Counted from the first letter of the stretch, positions 1 to 13,708 are shown. The stretch is 64,000 bases of DNA from Kappaphycus alvarezii (GCA_002205965.3 NADL03000612.1:1-64000), one strand, 5' to 3'. The notes: generated by a model not told the origin, from the sequence alone. A program made the numbers and translations.

Positions 1-2105
1 AACCGACAGCAAATGTGTTCGTAACATTCGTGAAACGTCTCCTCAGATGAGTAAGCGCTGGAGGCAGTGCGCTTCCTATTTAGGGAGTGAAGTTTCCGTA
101 TAGTATCTTAAACCTTCGATTTCAGTTCCAATTTGCAACATTTGACCCTTTCAGTACCTGCAGGTGGATGGTTTTTGCCAAATCAATTTATATTTTTTTA
201 AGCTATTACGTAACCAATTACTTTAATTCTATGCTTCCAGAGTATATTTCCCAGTAAATATTTACGGGCCCGAACAAAAAATTTTGATCGCCCCACTTAC
301 TGTAACTATTTATATGACAAAGAGATTTGTCCTCATATGAGGACTGTGCCGCATATCAGGTCAATGCTATGGCCGATAGACAATAGATATTGAATGACCG
401 AACATGGATTGTTGCTAAGAGGTAATAACTCAATTTCTATCCTAATTTTGACGGAACACATGGCAAATAATATTCGGATTAATAGCTGAAATTTTTGGCG
501 AAATTCATGTAAAGGGCCTCCAAAACAATTTTACAGTGATTTTCCAATCTTTGTCCCAAAGTTTAGACATTTTAGAAGTTTCTTCACTCCAATTCTCAGA
601 TGTACACTTCCAGGCCCGACTAATGCAGCTAAAAAATAAACAAGTGCCCCATATCAACCACTTTAGATGTTTTGTTAGCTGAGATAGCCAAAAAAATAGA
701 CTGCCATACTATAATGTCACTTTACGGTATCTTATCACTCAGACGATGTGGGTGCGCCACCGGATCGTCCCTCTGAAGAATTAATTCTGTTGGTGTCGGC
801 GATGTTTTTACCTTTTTTCTCGCATAACTCAGGAGTAGGGTTTAGGCACAGAGGTAGGGCTCCGTGTACATAGATCGCTTCGAAATTCACAATGCTAAAA
901 AGGGAAGCGGAGCCAAAATCCATCCCAGGACTAAACTCAAGTACATTGCATCGAAAAAATCGAGCTTTAGTCACCTCTAGATCTCTGTAGCTGACAAGAA
1001 TCAGAGAAAGGGATTTCCTGACCTTATTTTCAAATTACTTTATGGACATAGCTTCTCAAATTCCTACCACAGAGGTGAAAAAGGACATAAATACCAACTG
1101 GGTCTTAAGAAATTCCCATATGACTCCTTTACGTACAAGAATGTGTTTGAAAAATACTAGATCGCTAATTCTAAAAGATAAGACGAGCAAGCAGCAGTGT
1201 AAAAGGTCGAAGATCAGGCCACCGGATATCTCCGTGTTTTTTCTATATTCGTAGTCCTTTGATGAACTAAGTATTTCCCTCACGCGTGATGTCGAAGAGG
1301 AGGTTCATTTTAAGCAAGGTTCGGACAACCGGTGGGAGGCGATCCTAGAGAATCACGAACGCTGCCAGGCGCAGCCCTGCTAGTCGCTTCTACTCTCTAT
1401 TACGCGCTCCTGGGAGCCCGCGTTTACGAAATGAGATTTTGTTCTTTCATTATTCTCAAGACCCCATTCATCGGGGAAAGAAGGATGGTTTATAGCGATG
1501 TATAGTGCCCCTATAGCCAATTAGTAATAATAATTAGAAAAGAAGGCGAGGCAAAGCTTTTTTACCTACTTTCAGTTATATTATGCTCTATTCTGGGCCA
1601 AAACTTGAGGGTAGATTGTAAACTAGATCTACGGGACGCGAAAAGCATAAATCTCCCTCCCAAACAAATTTTACTCGAAAATCCATTGCCAACTTTACCC
1701 CACCCAATAGACCGCATCGTGCCTGGACCCCACTGTTTACCTCGACTACATAAAAGGTTCAATGGAAACGTTTTTTGCGAGGCAATAAATGCTCGGGCGA
1801 GCACTCTGATTCGGTTTAAAACATTGTCCTCGAGTTCTTCCAAAAGCCCGTAGTTAACTACTTTCACCAAAATTCTAGCTTCATAAGGATATTGGAGGTT
1901 CGAAAACTGTTGACCAAAGTTTGCTAGTCCCCGAAGCTTCCCCGCTGTCGTGGTAGGACCAAATCAGATATTCGTAATCGATGTAATCACGAATGAGCAC
2001 AACCGGAGACAAAGAGGGTACCTAAATGCTCCAAGGTGTGCGGTTTACAGTGCTTCAAAAGACCACGCTAATTGAATTTCTTTCGTGACACACTCCATTT
2101 ATATC
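1..2105. other. No recognisable gene; probable continuation of a decayed retroelement
   Basis: I see no protein I can name on either strand; open frames are short and lack family motifs. The copia element ends at 2111, and the DNA on its far side (from 8418) is Ty3/gypsy integrase remains read on the minus strand. This stretch is therefore probably the 3' part of that same fossil, displaced by the copia insertion. That continuity is inference; no chromodomain or LTR was recognised here. Confidence 0.4.
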
Positions 2106-2110
2106 ATTCC

Positions 2111-2821
2111 TGATAGAGGTTGGATAAGGAAGGTGGGGGGAATGAAAGGAAGTTCGCCAGCTCTGGCCAGATTTTACTTGGAGGTGCTCAAGTCGCAACT
2201 TATATAGAACTATTTCGCCACATTCGCACTCTAACTAAACCCTAGCCATCTGAGCGGGACACTCAATACTACCAATCATCACAAGATATGACATAGTAAC
2301 ACTGGCACAGACTCATGCCAGCTTACAACTAACAGTGCACAACAGTGCACAACACTACATCACGTTATCATGTGTATGCACTAACTCACCAACTGCACGT
2401 AACCACACAATCACTACACGTCCCCAAATTCACAACACAACTCTTACACATGCAACGACATGTATACACGCAACTACTGTAACCGCCACCACTGTACTTG
2501 ACTCATCACCATAGTGCATCAACACCCATCAACCTGTACTGTATGTACACGTACATACTGTCCACTCTGTACTGCACAGCCGTACTGTACAGCATAGCCA
2601 TATGTAATAGCTACACACGTGTACGCCAGAACAACCCACTAGAGCCACAACACTTGTACGTACCACGTTGCATATGAGCATTTGCAGTAGCCAACCAGAA
2701 GCCTGTTTCACGATGAGTTTGAGATGAGGCGCATATGCGCTTTCCAAACGGCACCCTCCAAAACAGCCCATGCTCCCTGCACTTTTGGTTTTCAGTGACA
2801 GCACAGGGTTCACAGCCAACA
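2111..2821 (-). repeat. 3' LTR of the copia element
   Basis: This 711-bp direct repeat of 7700-8412 starts TG and ends CA. It has the target duplication ATTCC on its outer side (2106-2110). Between 2529 and 2596 it holds a cluster of GTAC-type motifs (for example GTACTGTAC), which falls in U3 of this minus-strand element. Confidence 0.95.
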
Positions 2822-2830
2822 CCCCCCCTG
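2822..2830 (-). other. Polypurine tract of the copia element
   Basis: Read on the minus strand this is ACAGGGGGGG directly before the TGTTGG start of the 3' LTR. A purine run at this place is the usual primer for second-strand synthesis in LTR elements. Confidence 0.75.
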
Positions 2831-2927
2831 TGTCACTGACTTCAAAGGTCTAGGTGTCGGACGCCACTCTCCTCACGAAACCTTTCGTGCTTCACACGGC
2901 AAAGTGGTTTGTTCAACATATCGGCAG

Positions 2928-5900
2928 TCATCTTATCGGTTGGGCAGTAGAACAACACAATCGACTTGTCGCGTAGAGCTTCTCGAGTAAAGTGGAAACG
3001 AATGTCGATGTGCTTAGTACGCTGTTCACAACTTTATTTCGAGCAAGGTCAATGCACCCTTGGTTGTCAACATATACAGGTGTTGGTTCAACAAGCAACT
3101 TTACCGACTCGTCCACTTCAACTCCAATAACAATGCCGATGCCATTCCCCAGTCGCCTAAGCCAGATTGCCTCCTTTGTACCACAGCACAGACTCACATG
3201 TTGAGCTTCAGCACTGGACAGTGCAACCACTTCTTGCTGACGTGAACACCATGAAACAGGTCCTCCTGTCATCATGAACAGGTATCCACTGGTAGACTTG
3301 CGGTTTGCAACATCACCTGCCCAGTCTGAGTCAACGTACCCATGCAGTGCCAAATCAGTGCGTGTGCCGTAAGTGAGACCAAAGGAACAAGTACCATTCA
3401 GATAGCGCAGTACACGCTTGACTGCCTTCCAGTTAGTATCTCCAGTTTCTCAACATACTTTGCAAGTTTGGACACTGCGTATGAGATATCTGGGCGAGTT
3501 CCCACAGACAAGTACATGAGACAGCCAATCGCCTGACGGTACGGCACATTCGTAAGTACCTCCTCACTTGCAGACAAGTTTACACCGCATTCCATTGGAG
3601 TTTCAACTGGTTTGGACTGATGCATGCAGAAACGTTCCAACACCTTCTGTGTGTATGCAGACTGAGTCAGATACAACTGTCGTTTCGCTCGGTCACGATG
3701 AATCTCGAACCGAGTACCATGCGAGCTTCTTTGAGGTCTTTCATGCGGAAACGAGATGACAGTTCTGCCTTCACACGATCCATGGTCTGCATACTCGGAC
3801 TTGCAATCAGCAGGTCATCAACGTATAGGGCAATCAGAACCACAAATCCCAGCATCTTTCCGGTGTAAACACACTCATCTGCGTCATTTGGCTTCAGTTG
3901 CATCTCCTCAACAAGAAACGAGTATATCTTTGCATGCCACTGTCTGGGTGCTTGCTTAAGCCCATAGATAGCTTTCTTCAAACGACACACCAGATCCTCG
4001 TTACCTTGTTGTACAAACCCAGTTGGCTGATCCATGTACACTGTCTCTTCAAGCTCACCATCAGAAAAGCAGTCTTCACATCCATCTGGTGCAAATGAAA
4101 GTCCCACACAGCAGTTACTGACAGAATCATCCTGATAGAGGTAAACTTAACAACTGGTGCATAAGTCCCAGAAAAGTCAACACCCTCGATCTGCAGGAAT
4201 CCTCTAGCAACCATACGAGCCTTGTACCTGATAGTTGGTTCACCAGATGGTGCTGCCTCATACTTCTGAACATATACCCACTTGGACGAAATCACGTTGC
4301 TGTCTGCTGGCCTTGGCACTAGATCCCATGTGTCGTGCTCCATTAGTGACTGGTACTCACTCTTCATAGCCTTCTTCCATGCTTCGGAATCAGGACGTGA
4401 CACAGCTTCTGCATAAGAGGAGGGAATATCATCACTAGCAGTGAGTAGAGCAGTTGGTCGCCACAAGCTAGGCTTCTTTCGTTCACGTGGAGACCTACGG
4501 AGTGGTTGCTTGTCTTGCACTACCGGCTCAACTTTCTCATCAGTGGTGGAACCATTAGAAATGTTCTCAGAAGCATCATCATTATGAGGTACCGGTATAG
4601 AAGGGTCATCGTAACTGGGATTACTGGATGTGTCAGATGATTAGTTTTAATTTTACTCGACATTTCATTCAAGTCAATGTCAGCATAGTCTTCATGTTCA
4701 AACTGATCATGGTCTTCCGAGCCAGAGCACTCGTCAAACCTCACATCTCGTGACACAATCACCTTTCGTTTCTGATCGTCCCACAACTTGTATCTTTGAG
4801 ACCCAGAAGTGTACCCAATGAAAATGGATTCAACTGCACGCTCCTCCAGCTTCTTCAGCTTATGATCCACAACTTTGTACCAGCATCGGCTCCCAAACAC
4901 ACGCAGGTTGCTCAAATCAGGCTTCTGACCATACCACAGTTCAAAAAGCACTTCCAAGTGATGTGGTGTCACATCACTTGGAAGTGCTTTGCATGTCACA
5001 CGGTTGCGTACATATACTGCAACATTCAATACCTCGGCCCAAAAGTGCTTTGGCAATTGCTTGTGACATAACATCGACCTGACCAAGTCCATGAGTGTGC
5101 GGTTGAACCTTACGGCAAGCCCATTCTGCTGAGGATTGTAAGGCACTGTTCGCTGATGCTCAATACCGTGACGCTCAAGTTCTTTGGTAAATCGATGTGA
5201 CAATACTCACTACCGTTGTCAGTGCGCAATTCTTTGAGCACATTGTCACGTGCAGTGATGGTTTTTACATGTCTGCCAGTTTGGTTTTGAACAAACGTGA
5301 GCCACTTCACGAACATCTGGAACACCTCACTCTTAGTCTTTAGCATGTAGAGGAAACAAAACCTGCTGTCTTCATCGATGAATGTGACAAAGTAGTGCGA
5401 GCCTCCCAAGGATTTCACGTATACTGGACCCGAAATATCGGAATGGACAACTTCCAGTACATGTTTCGCTCGTCCCCCCTTGCTTGGGAGTCGTAGCACG
5501 CTTGCCTTTCCAACTATACATGAGCCACACACGTCAACATGCTGCGCAACGTCCACATTCAGACCTGACACAACTTTGTTTCGAGCCATATGCTTGATAC
5601 CTTCAGTGTTTACATGAGCCATTCGAGCATGCCAAAGAGACAAGTCCGACACAAGTGCGCTGTTCACATCTGTCAACTGGTCTGCAGCAGTGCAATGGTA
5701 GTACAGGCCTTTGACGCGGCACCCAATGGAGACCACTTTGGACCCCTTGTACACACATAAATTCTCTTTGTCAAACACTACACTGCATCCCAGATCACAA
5801 ATCGCTGAAACAGACAACAAATGGTACCGTAAGCTCGACACATGCACCACTTTGTTCAGTTTGCACTTACGTTTGGACCCATCAACAGTCAGATCAAGCT

Positions 5901-6318
5901 CAACACTTCCGTGACCAACAGACTCTAGTTTGGAATCATTACCGATGCTCAAATCAGAAGACGCCTTATTCTCGTACGTTTGAAACATGGAATCGTCATA
6001 AGTCATGTGGGCAGTAGCATCAGAGTCAACAATCCAGTCACTGTTCGTGGCCTTAGTAGAGCCAGTAGCAATGAGACATACAAAGTCAGAATCGGTGCCA
6101 CCCATACCTCGCTCATCGCTGAGCTCAGTATTTACACTTGGGTGAGCAGCATCGACCTGATCCCTGTTAGCCGCATCACGTTTCTTTTTGAAACAGTTTT
6201 TCTGGATATGACCCTTCATGCCACAATAATAACAAAACCACATTCTTGAATGACCTCTTTCGAAATTGACGTCCAACCAGTGCTGCATCACTTTCGGACT
6301 CCTCCTTTGCACGATCAT
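2928..6318 (-). pseudogene. Copia pol remains: zinc knuckle, protease, integrase, RT, RNase H
   Basis: On the minus strand the parts appear in copia order. They are a CCHC knuckle (near 6180-6245, C-x2-C-x4-H-x4-C), a protease with a DSDATAHM active-site-like motif (near 6020), a GAG-pre-integrase segment (near 5640), the integrase core (about 5530-4900), the reverse transcriptase with a YVDDLL box (about 4470-3650), and a copia RNase H with YVDSDWAGD (about 3340-2950). The region is a fossil with several breaks. Confidence 0.9.
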
Positions 6319-6880
6319 TCATTCGCTGCTCTTCTTGCAGCAAACGACTCTTCACAAACTCCAGAGTGAGTTCGCGATCGCCGATCGTAGTATCGATAGC
6401 AACAATGAGGTGTTCGAAACGTTCCGGAAGTCCACACAGAATGGCCATAGCAATGTCCTCTTCTTCCACGGTGACATCCATGCTCTTCAGATATGATGAC
6501 AAATGACGAACGCGATTGATGAATTGCAACATTTTCTCGTCTTCTCGCATCTTTGCAGTGTAGAAAGCACGTCTGGCATTGATTCGGTTGAGAAGAGTCT
6601 TTCGCTGGAACACATTACATATAGCCTTCCACACATCGGCAGCAGTCTCGACATCACGTACATGATCCAAATGCTCGTCACTGATAGAGAGTCCAATGAT
6701 AGCTTTAGCCTTTGCGTCAAGAGATTCCCATTTGACCAGTTCTTCGGCATCTGAAGGTGGTGACGTGGTGAGATGGTTCTTGAGATCTTTGTGTGCATGC
6801 ACCAATTGAACTTTTTCCTTCCATATGTGGCAGTTATCCTCACCCAACTTCTCGATTTTGATACCAGTGAACGAATCCAT
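6176..6880 (-). pseudogene. Copia gag remains
   Basis: The minus-strand frame opens with MDSFTGIKIEKLGEDNCHIW, the typical copia gag start in which a short N-terminus leads to a conserved tryptophan. A UBN2/gag-type helical region follows (KAIIGLSISDEHLDHV, then VWKAICNVFQRK). It belongs to the element at 2111-8412 and is part of a broken copy. Confidence 0.85.
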
Positions 6881-7684
6881 GCAGAGTCAATGGTTTCCAG
6901 AACAGTTGAAATCGAATCGCAAGGTAACAAAACACAACAGCAGCAAGCAAAAAACAACGGCAATAACACCAGAACAAGAACTCGACACACAGTCAAGTCA
7001 AGCAACAACAGCAATGAAACACCGCAGTCCAGACAGAGCGCCACGGCACCCCGTCCACAGATGCACTCGCGGTACTTACCAGGTCTTTTGACCGACACCG
7101 TTATCCGCCCTACAAAGTAGAACCGGTGGAAAGCCCGGTAGACAGTACACCCGCTTTGGTTCAAGAAGCCAGACTAACGTCCCCAAGTACCAGGAATCAC
7201 CCACAGTACTCGGATCAACCGGTTATTGCACTGGACAAAAAATGATCACCACTCACACACACACAGATGCTGAGCACACAATCACAGGTGCACAGACTTC
7301 ACGAACAGATGCTGAGACACAAAACGCGAGTGCTCAGACTTCAACAAACAAGGTCCTCAACCTCTCGGATCAGAACCCACAAAGACGACGTGGGGATCCC
7401 GACAACAGATAATAGAGGGAGACCAAACGACAACGTATAGTGATCGACCAAAAAGGGCAACAACGAGCACTCAAACACAATACCGATAGAGATTAAACGT
7501 CGAATCACTACCACCACAACGACCGAAAGAAGAAAATCAACACCGACCAACGATACGTTCACACACCTGACGCAACGAGAACGACGGAGATAACGGAGAT
7601 AACGGATAGGAGAGAACAGCGAAGCGGGTGAGCGGTGGTGAGAGAGAGCGGCGATAGACGAATTAGACGGAACAGGTCAGCGGG

Positions 7685-7699
7685 GCTGGGCCCATAACC
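7685..7699 (-). other. Primer-binding site complementary to initiator tRNA-Met anticodon arm
   Basis: Directly next to the 5' LTR, the plus strand reads GCTGGGCCCATAACC. This matches the anticodon stem-loop of eukaryotic initiator methionine tRNA; the minus strand (GGTTATGGGCCCAGC) would pair with it. Drosophila copia is known to prime from an internal tRNA-iMet half-molecule in the same way. Confidence 0.85.
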
Positions 7700-8412
7700 T
7701 GATAGAGGTTGGATAAGGAAGGTGGGGGGAATGAAAGGAAGTTCGCCAGCTCTGGCCAGATTTTACTTGGAGGTGCTCAAGTCGCAACTTATATAGAACT
7801 ATTTCGCCACATTCGCACTCTAACTAAACCCTAGCCATCTGAGCGGGACACTCAATACTACCAATCATCACAAGACATGACATAGTAACACTGGCACAGA
7901 CTCATGCCAGCTTACAACTAACAGTGCACAACAGTGCACAACACTACATCACGTTATCATGTGTATGCACTAACTCACCAACTGCACGTAACCACACAAT
8001 CACTACACGTCCCCAAATTCATAACACAACTCTTACACATGCAACGACATGTATACACGCAACTACTGTAACCGCCACCACTGTACTTGACTCATCACCA
8101 TAGTGCATCAACACCCATCAACCTGTACTGTATGTACACGTACATACCTGTCCACTCTGTACTGCACAGCCGTACTGTACAGCATAGCCATATGTAATAG
8201 CTACACACGTGTACGCCAGAACAACCCACTAGAGCCACAACACTTGTACGTACCACGTTGCATATAAGCATTTGCAGTAGCCAACCAGAAGCCTGTTTCA
8301 CGATGAGTTTGAGATGAGGCGCATATGCGCTTTCCAAACGGCACCCTCCAAAACAGCCCATGCTCCTCTGCACTTTTGGTTTTCAGTGACAGCACAGGGT
8401 TCAAAGCCAACA
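7700..8412 (-). repeat. 5' LTR of the copia element
   Basis: This 713-bp direct repeat of 2111-2821 has about six differences from it. It is followed by ATTCC at 8413-8417, the second copy of the target duplication. The U3 cluster of GTAC motifs is repeated at about 8120-8187. Confidence 0.95.
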
Positions 8413-11400
8413 ATTCCTATGTGCGAGATATACCAAACTTAGAGTATTATCCATCAAGTAAAGAAAAGAGTGAACAATCACGATTTTCCAGAAATGCTTC
8501 AAGCAGAAATAAAAGAACCATATCACTCGATCAAAAGGGCGATAAATTCTTATCACAATGTACATTATACGACTGTTGCGAGCAAATTGAACGTTATGTA
8601 CTCGTTATGTAGGCTTCGGATCGGAATGAAAAAGAAAAAGGTCTAACGTTATCATTTCGTCTGCTGTTCCATCCGTTATACGAGTTCAGCAAGTATCTTT
8701 GGTGATCTCCCTTTGATATTCGACATAACCCGAAGTATCGAGTCCTCAGCGCGTACTAATTAACCGTTGATGGCGCTCTATGCACGACAAGAAGATGGTC
8801 CCGACTTTGCACCCGACCGGTTCCGCAGATTACTGTTTCTTGAAAGAATGGCTGTCTTGATATTGGGTGCCGTTCTCTCACCACTACCGCTTGAAATGTG
8901 GGCAGAAGCCAGCATATTGATCCAATAGACTCCTTGATTCCCAAAAAGTCAATGAGAGAATCGGTTGTGAATTATCTAGCGTTAATGGAAACAAAAGTCT
9001 TCTGAGGACAAAATAAAATATGGTTTCCTTCACTATAAATTGAGTGACAGTCTCAGCGTAGTACTTTTTGTGGCCAATGCGACCAACTAACACGTTAAAT
9101 TACTATGTCAATGATCAAAATCTTATTCCCGTAACCTGACTTTAGAAGCGGCCCGGAAAAGTCAATCTAATAATTATCGAATATTCTTGACAGTAGGACC
9201 TTCACAGTCGTGCGATAAGATCGAATCTATGTAGTCATCTGAGATCCCTCACAAATTTTGACGTACTTTTGGATTTCCCCATGAATAATCTTCAGTCAAT
9301 AGCGGTGAGCGAAATCTTTTTTTGTCGTTTCAGTTTCCCAGTTAAATATTGCAGTGAAGGTTGTATATTACTGCCGTCCTTTCCTCCACGAAAGAAACTC
9401 CACGAAGGGAACAGTCATGAGGTCCGTTTTCGTGCGTCGTATTAGTTTTACCTCCTAATCTATAATATGCTTCGCCATACACTCGACGGAACGCTGCTTT
9501 ACTTCTTCTTCTTCTCTTACCTTAGACTGCAGACAAAGAGCTATATTTATCAGATTGGACTCAAATATATGATTTTTACGTAAAATTCTGTGTGAGTCGC
9601 TACATTTAAGTCTTCTTTATCGACACCGGAGGATGTTGTGGGAAAAATGGAAACGGCTCACCAAAGAGATATTCGGCGGCCCCATTATTTGCGCCCAGTC
9701 TGTACTCGACTTTTGAATCTGTACTCCTCGAGTAAGTACATCCAGAGCGTTATCCCTTTGTGGATTTCGTTATTTTTGGAGGCTTAAAGGACTTTTTGGT
9801 TACCTTTAATCAAGTTGAATAGTTTTATTGATAGCCGTTATGCTTGGAACTTTCGCAAGGAAAAATTAGCGCTAGAGCTTCCCTTTTTCAAACGAAATAG
9901 TTCAGTTCCGCTCAGCGTAATTCATGATGCGGTTGGCATGCAGTAGGTGTTGGAAACGTAAACCAATGAGCACATGCGGTGGATCTCTTTTGCAACTGAG
10001 CAGACCACATCATATATACATCAACAGTAAGGTATGTAACTTCCCGCTTTCCTTTTTGTGAGCTCCTACTGTGACGCTTGAAGCGCATGTTCCTATTATG
10101 AGCGTAGCATCTAAATCTGGAAATTTCAGCACCAGTAGGTTTGTTAGCTTCTCTTTCAAATTCTAAAACGCCTCCATCATCTCTTATGTCCAGTTCAAGT
10201 CATTTTGATCCGACTTACCAGCGTGTATCGCCGCGAAAATCTTGCAAATCCCTGGAGAAGCAGAAATAAAAACAAGTGAGGCCAAGGAAGCCGCGCAGCT
10301 CAGTCGTATTCTAGGGACCTAGTGCTCCTTTATGTCCCTATTCTTACCTTAATCCCCATGAAACCCGTTCTTTTCTACTTCGTTTCCTACCAATTTGACA
10401 ACTGGCTTCGGGAATTCACACTTATCGATCTTAATCTTCGAAACTGCCGTAAAATAGCTTCAAAAAAAATATTTAAATGCTCACCGTGCTCCGTTTCGGA
10501 GCTGAAAAAGACTAATAAATCTCTCTAGTAACAAAAGGTTGAAGTAAATGTCCTTCAAGACATGTTCCAGTATGTGTTAGAAAGTTGGCAGGTCATTATT
10601 GAGACCAAACGGCATTTCCTCAATCTTCAAGGTCCCATCAGGGCAAACAAAGCTATTCATTTCCTTACAATCCTCGCTCATGCTAACTTTCCAGTATCCC
10701 GCAAAAAATATCGAAGGAATTGGATACTAAAATATCTTTAAGATCATCGAATATTTCCGTTTTTTTGGACAGAGGCAAACGATTGACGTTCATCTCATGA
10801 TTCATATTGCGGAAATATACACCTAACTGGAGCTTTCCGTTCTTCTTAATTGTGATCATCACAACTTTAGACAATGTAGAAGGCACTGGATTGCATATAA
10901 CTTACTCTAAAATCTTTTAAATTCTTTGGAGACCATATTTTATTGAAGAGGCACCAAGCGACCATTTTTTCTGTAAACTGGGGTTCTCTTCTTCAGCCCA
11001 AACTGTTGTTCCACTGAAAATGCGGCGAGTTTGACCTCTTCAATCTTCCAAGTAGCCATTTCAGTGCCTCGAAGCGAATGTTGCACCCTTGGCTGGTCTT
11101 CTTCTTGAATATGTACAAAGCGAACCCTCAAATCGCCACGAACTTCATTTCCCTCTTCTGCAGCTGAGCTGTATCCTTCATAAGTCTTTTCTTATTCCTT
11201 TTCCAACACGTCTCCGAGGCTGATCAAAACAAGTTCTTGTTCCGCCGAGTCGGATAATTTCTGGACAACTTTCGAATCGAAGGTGGAATCTTCGCAAGAG
11301 TACCACTTTCTCTACACTGAACAAGCTTCTTTTCGGCCTACTTGGTGTTTGTCTTGAGCTAAAACAAGACTGCTGTAGACCAGGTGTAAAGGCGCACACT

Positions 11401-11515
11401 TTGTCCTCCAAAGTAAAGGATTTTACTCGTATGTGTGTGGGCGGAAAGTCCTTTGATAAATTTTAATGGAAAATACTCGAACAAAAAGAAGTTAAACTTC
11501 ACTGATTTGTAGTTT

Positions 11516-12173
11516 AATTGGCACGAACACAGTACTGCCACCGGCGGGGCTAATTTTGGTGGTCTTTCTTAATCTAATTATCTTTACAGGCCATAGCACT
11601 GCCATTTGCAGGTACGACACTGTACAGTAAGGGAATTTATGCTGAATATCGACTACCATCGGTCGTAGTACTGTATATCCACCCAAATGGGCCCGAAGGC
11701 ATGTATTCCGAGCCACTCCGCCCCCAACTTGGACCTGATATTTCCGTAGGTGAAAGGCACCTATTGGGGCAAGTGTCGACTTTACCTATCTCTAACCTGG
11801 ATCTCCATTAATTGTCTGGCGGTGACTTTATTTACCACGCCAATGTAGATAACTCTAAACTAGGTTCCTATTATTTATACCTACCTGGCCGCTAGGACCC
11901 CAGAATAAACAGCCACCTCTGTGTTGGCTCTGAACTTGACTCCCAACTTCCGCCTCTGCAGTACCGTTGCCAACGGCAACTTTGGCTATAAGACAAGTTT
12001 ACTCGCCCGGGTTCTCCTTCAATTTTGACCTCTCTATCCCATATTTTAACACGCCGTTCATTGTCCGTCCGTTATATTTACTCACACTTGGTGCCCCAGA
12101 CTCCGGCATCTATATAAAAATAAGAACTGCAACGTTGTCGCTGATCACATCACCCTTATCTCCAAAGGCGTGC
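11516..12173 (+). repeat. Interspersed 1-kb repeat, copy A, left part
   Basis: The sequence runs parallel to 14946-15600 of copy B, sharing the CACNGTACTGCCA start and the GGCACCTATTGGG...AAGTGTCGA and CGGCAACTTTGGCTATA stretches, with scattered differences. It ends abruptly at the Tc1 element at 12174 and resumes at 13709. It has no coding potential that I can name. It could be a solo LTR or a non-autonomous element. Confidence 0.75.
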
Positions 12174-13708
12174 ACGAAATTTGTTTCCGGCCACATAGTC
12201 ATTTCCTTATAAATACAAGCAGGAAACAAATTTGTAATCGAAAATCTCCACAAATATACAGCACACGCAGAGAATTCATTTGAAAAGGTCTCAAGAAAAT
12301 CCGAAACTTTCATTAAAAAAACTTCTCAGATCGGCCACCCGGAGGGGTGAAGTTTTTACAGGTACCACGTCTATCTTTGAACCCGTGATGTGCAATATAA
12401 AGTCGACGCCGTAAATTACACACATGGTCCCAACCAACCGGCTCCTTACACGGTATTGACCAATCAGCAAAGTCGAGGGGAACGTTTTTGACCCTGCAGG
12501 AGCGCGCAAAGATAGATGTTCGCCACGCTCAGAACTAAGGCGTGCCAGAAATCCGGAAGATCATCAAATGTCATCAAGACGCCGTGACATGGTGCATAAA
12601 GAACCCTGCCGCCTACGGTAAACCGGTGAAGTCGAATCGTAACACCAATATTACACCGGCGGACCTAGGAAAAATTGTAAGATAGGTAGGTGGGTGAAGA
12701 TTCTCAGCGTCTAAGATCAAAAGTCAGGTGGATATACCGGTTGGACTGCGCAGAGTGCAGCAGATACTCTCAGACGGCTCACAATGTGAGTTCAAGAAAA
12801 TAAAGCGGAAGCCCTCTCTAACCCCTGCCCACAAGATTGCCCGGATGATATGAACACGGGAGCGACATGCCTGAAAAGGATCCCGGTGGTAATTTACCGT
12901 CTTTTCCGACGGAAAGAAGTGGAATTTAGACAGTTCCGACGTGTTTCAATGCTTATTGCAAAAGTTGGGCCAGAATGACAAACAATTAGTAAGCCAGTAG
13001 AACGGAGGAAGGAGCGTCATGATATGGGCGGCGTCTTCACAGCGAGGGAAGAGCGATATCCTATTATTGACTGGAAAACAGAATGCAATGATATACAAGG
13101 AGACAATGCGGTACTTTCTTCCTCCGTTTCTGCAGGAAAACCCTGCTGGTACTTGGGACTTATCAACAGTATAACGCCAGTATTCTAACTGCAGATGTGA
13201 CTAGGGCGTCGTTTGCGGAAAACAATGTGAATGTTATGGATTGGTCAGCTTGAAACTCAGACTTAAATTCAGCCGATAATCTCTGGGAGACTAGCTCGTC
13301 GCGTTTACGCCAATGAAAGTCAGTTTACGGCCGTCTCCGACCTAAAGGCCAGGGTCAAGGAGGAGTGGGATAAAATCAATCGTAAAGAGCTCTACAATCT
13401 GATTTTGTCGATGAGAGACAGGTGCCTCGCAGTCTTAAAGTCAAGAGAAAGGCCTACTAAGTACAAGCAATTGCTTCGACGTTGTGAAAAATGCTTGGGC
13501 CTTCAAGAGCTCATGTGGTATGTATACAAATCTAACCTCTCCGGCTAGCCGATTTTAGAATATTTGAAATAAACGTTTCGGATTTCCCTGAGAATTTGTC
13601 AAATGGATTCCCTAGCAGGGATGTGCACTTTTTTAGAATTTCGATTAAAAGTTCCATGCCGCCGTGTAATTATCATGAAATAAGGGGGCGGCCTTAACCA
13701 AATTTCGT
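12174..13708 (+). mobile_element. Decayed Tc1/mariner transposon inserted in repeat A
   Basis: Inverted ends are visible: ACGAAATTTG at 12174 faces CAAATTTCGT at 13699-13708, and the likeness extends imperfectly inward for about 30 bp. Plus-strand translation gives transposase remains: FSDGKKWNLD near 12905 (first catalytic Asp region), a GGRSVMIWAA motif near 13000-13035, then VMDWSA and SDLNSADNLW near 13235-13290 (third catalytic region, where the usual SPDLNPIENLW is altered). Several stops and frame changes interrupt it, so it cannot make transposase. Its 1.5-kb size fits the family. The TA target pair is not clear because the ends have decayed. Confidence 0.75.

Larger units (their letters stand above)
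2111..8412 (-). mobile_element. Ty1/copia LTR retrotransposon, young but broken
   Basis: The element has two near-identical LTRs (TG...CA ends), a primer-binding site next to the 5' LTR, a polypurine tract next to the 3' LTR, and gag-pol in the copia order: gag, zinc knuckle, protease, integrase, reverse transcriptase, RNase H. It is flanked by a 5-bp duplication ATTCC at 2106-2110 and 8413-8417. Coding runs on the minus strand. The LTRs differ at only about six positions, so insertion is recent, yet the coding region is broken in roughly half a dozen places. It sits inside the older Ty3/gypsy fossil. Confidence 0.95.

Noticed and set aside
1562-1870. Minus-strand 102-codon frame in the first 2 kb
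   Set aside because: No motif. It may be part of the gypsy fossil but cannot be shown.
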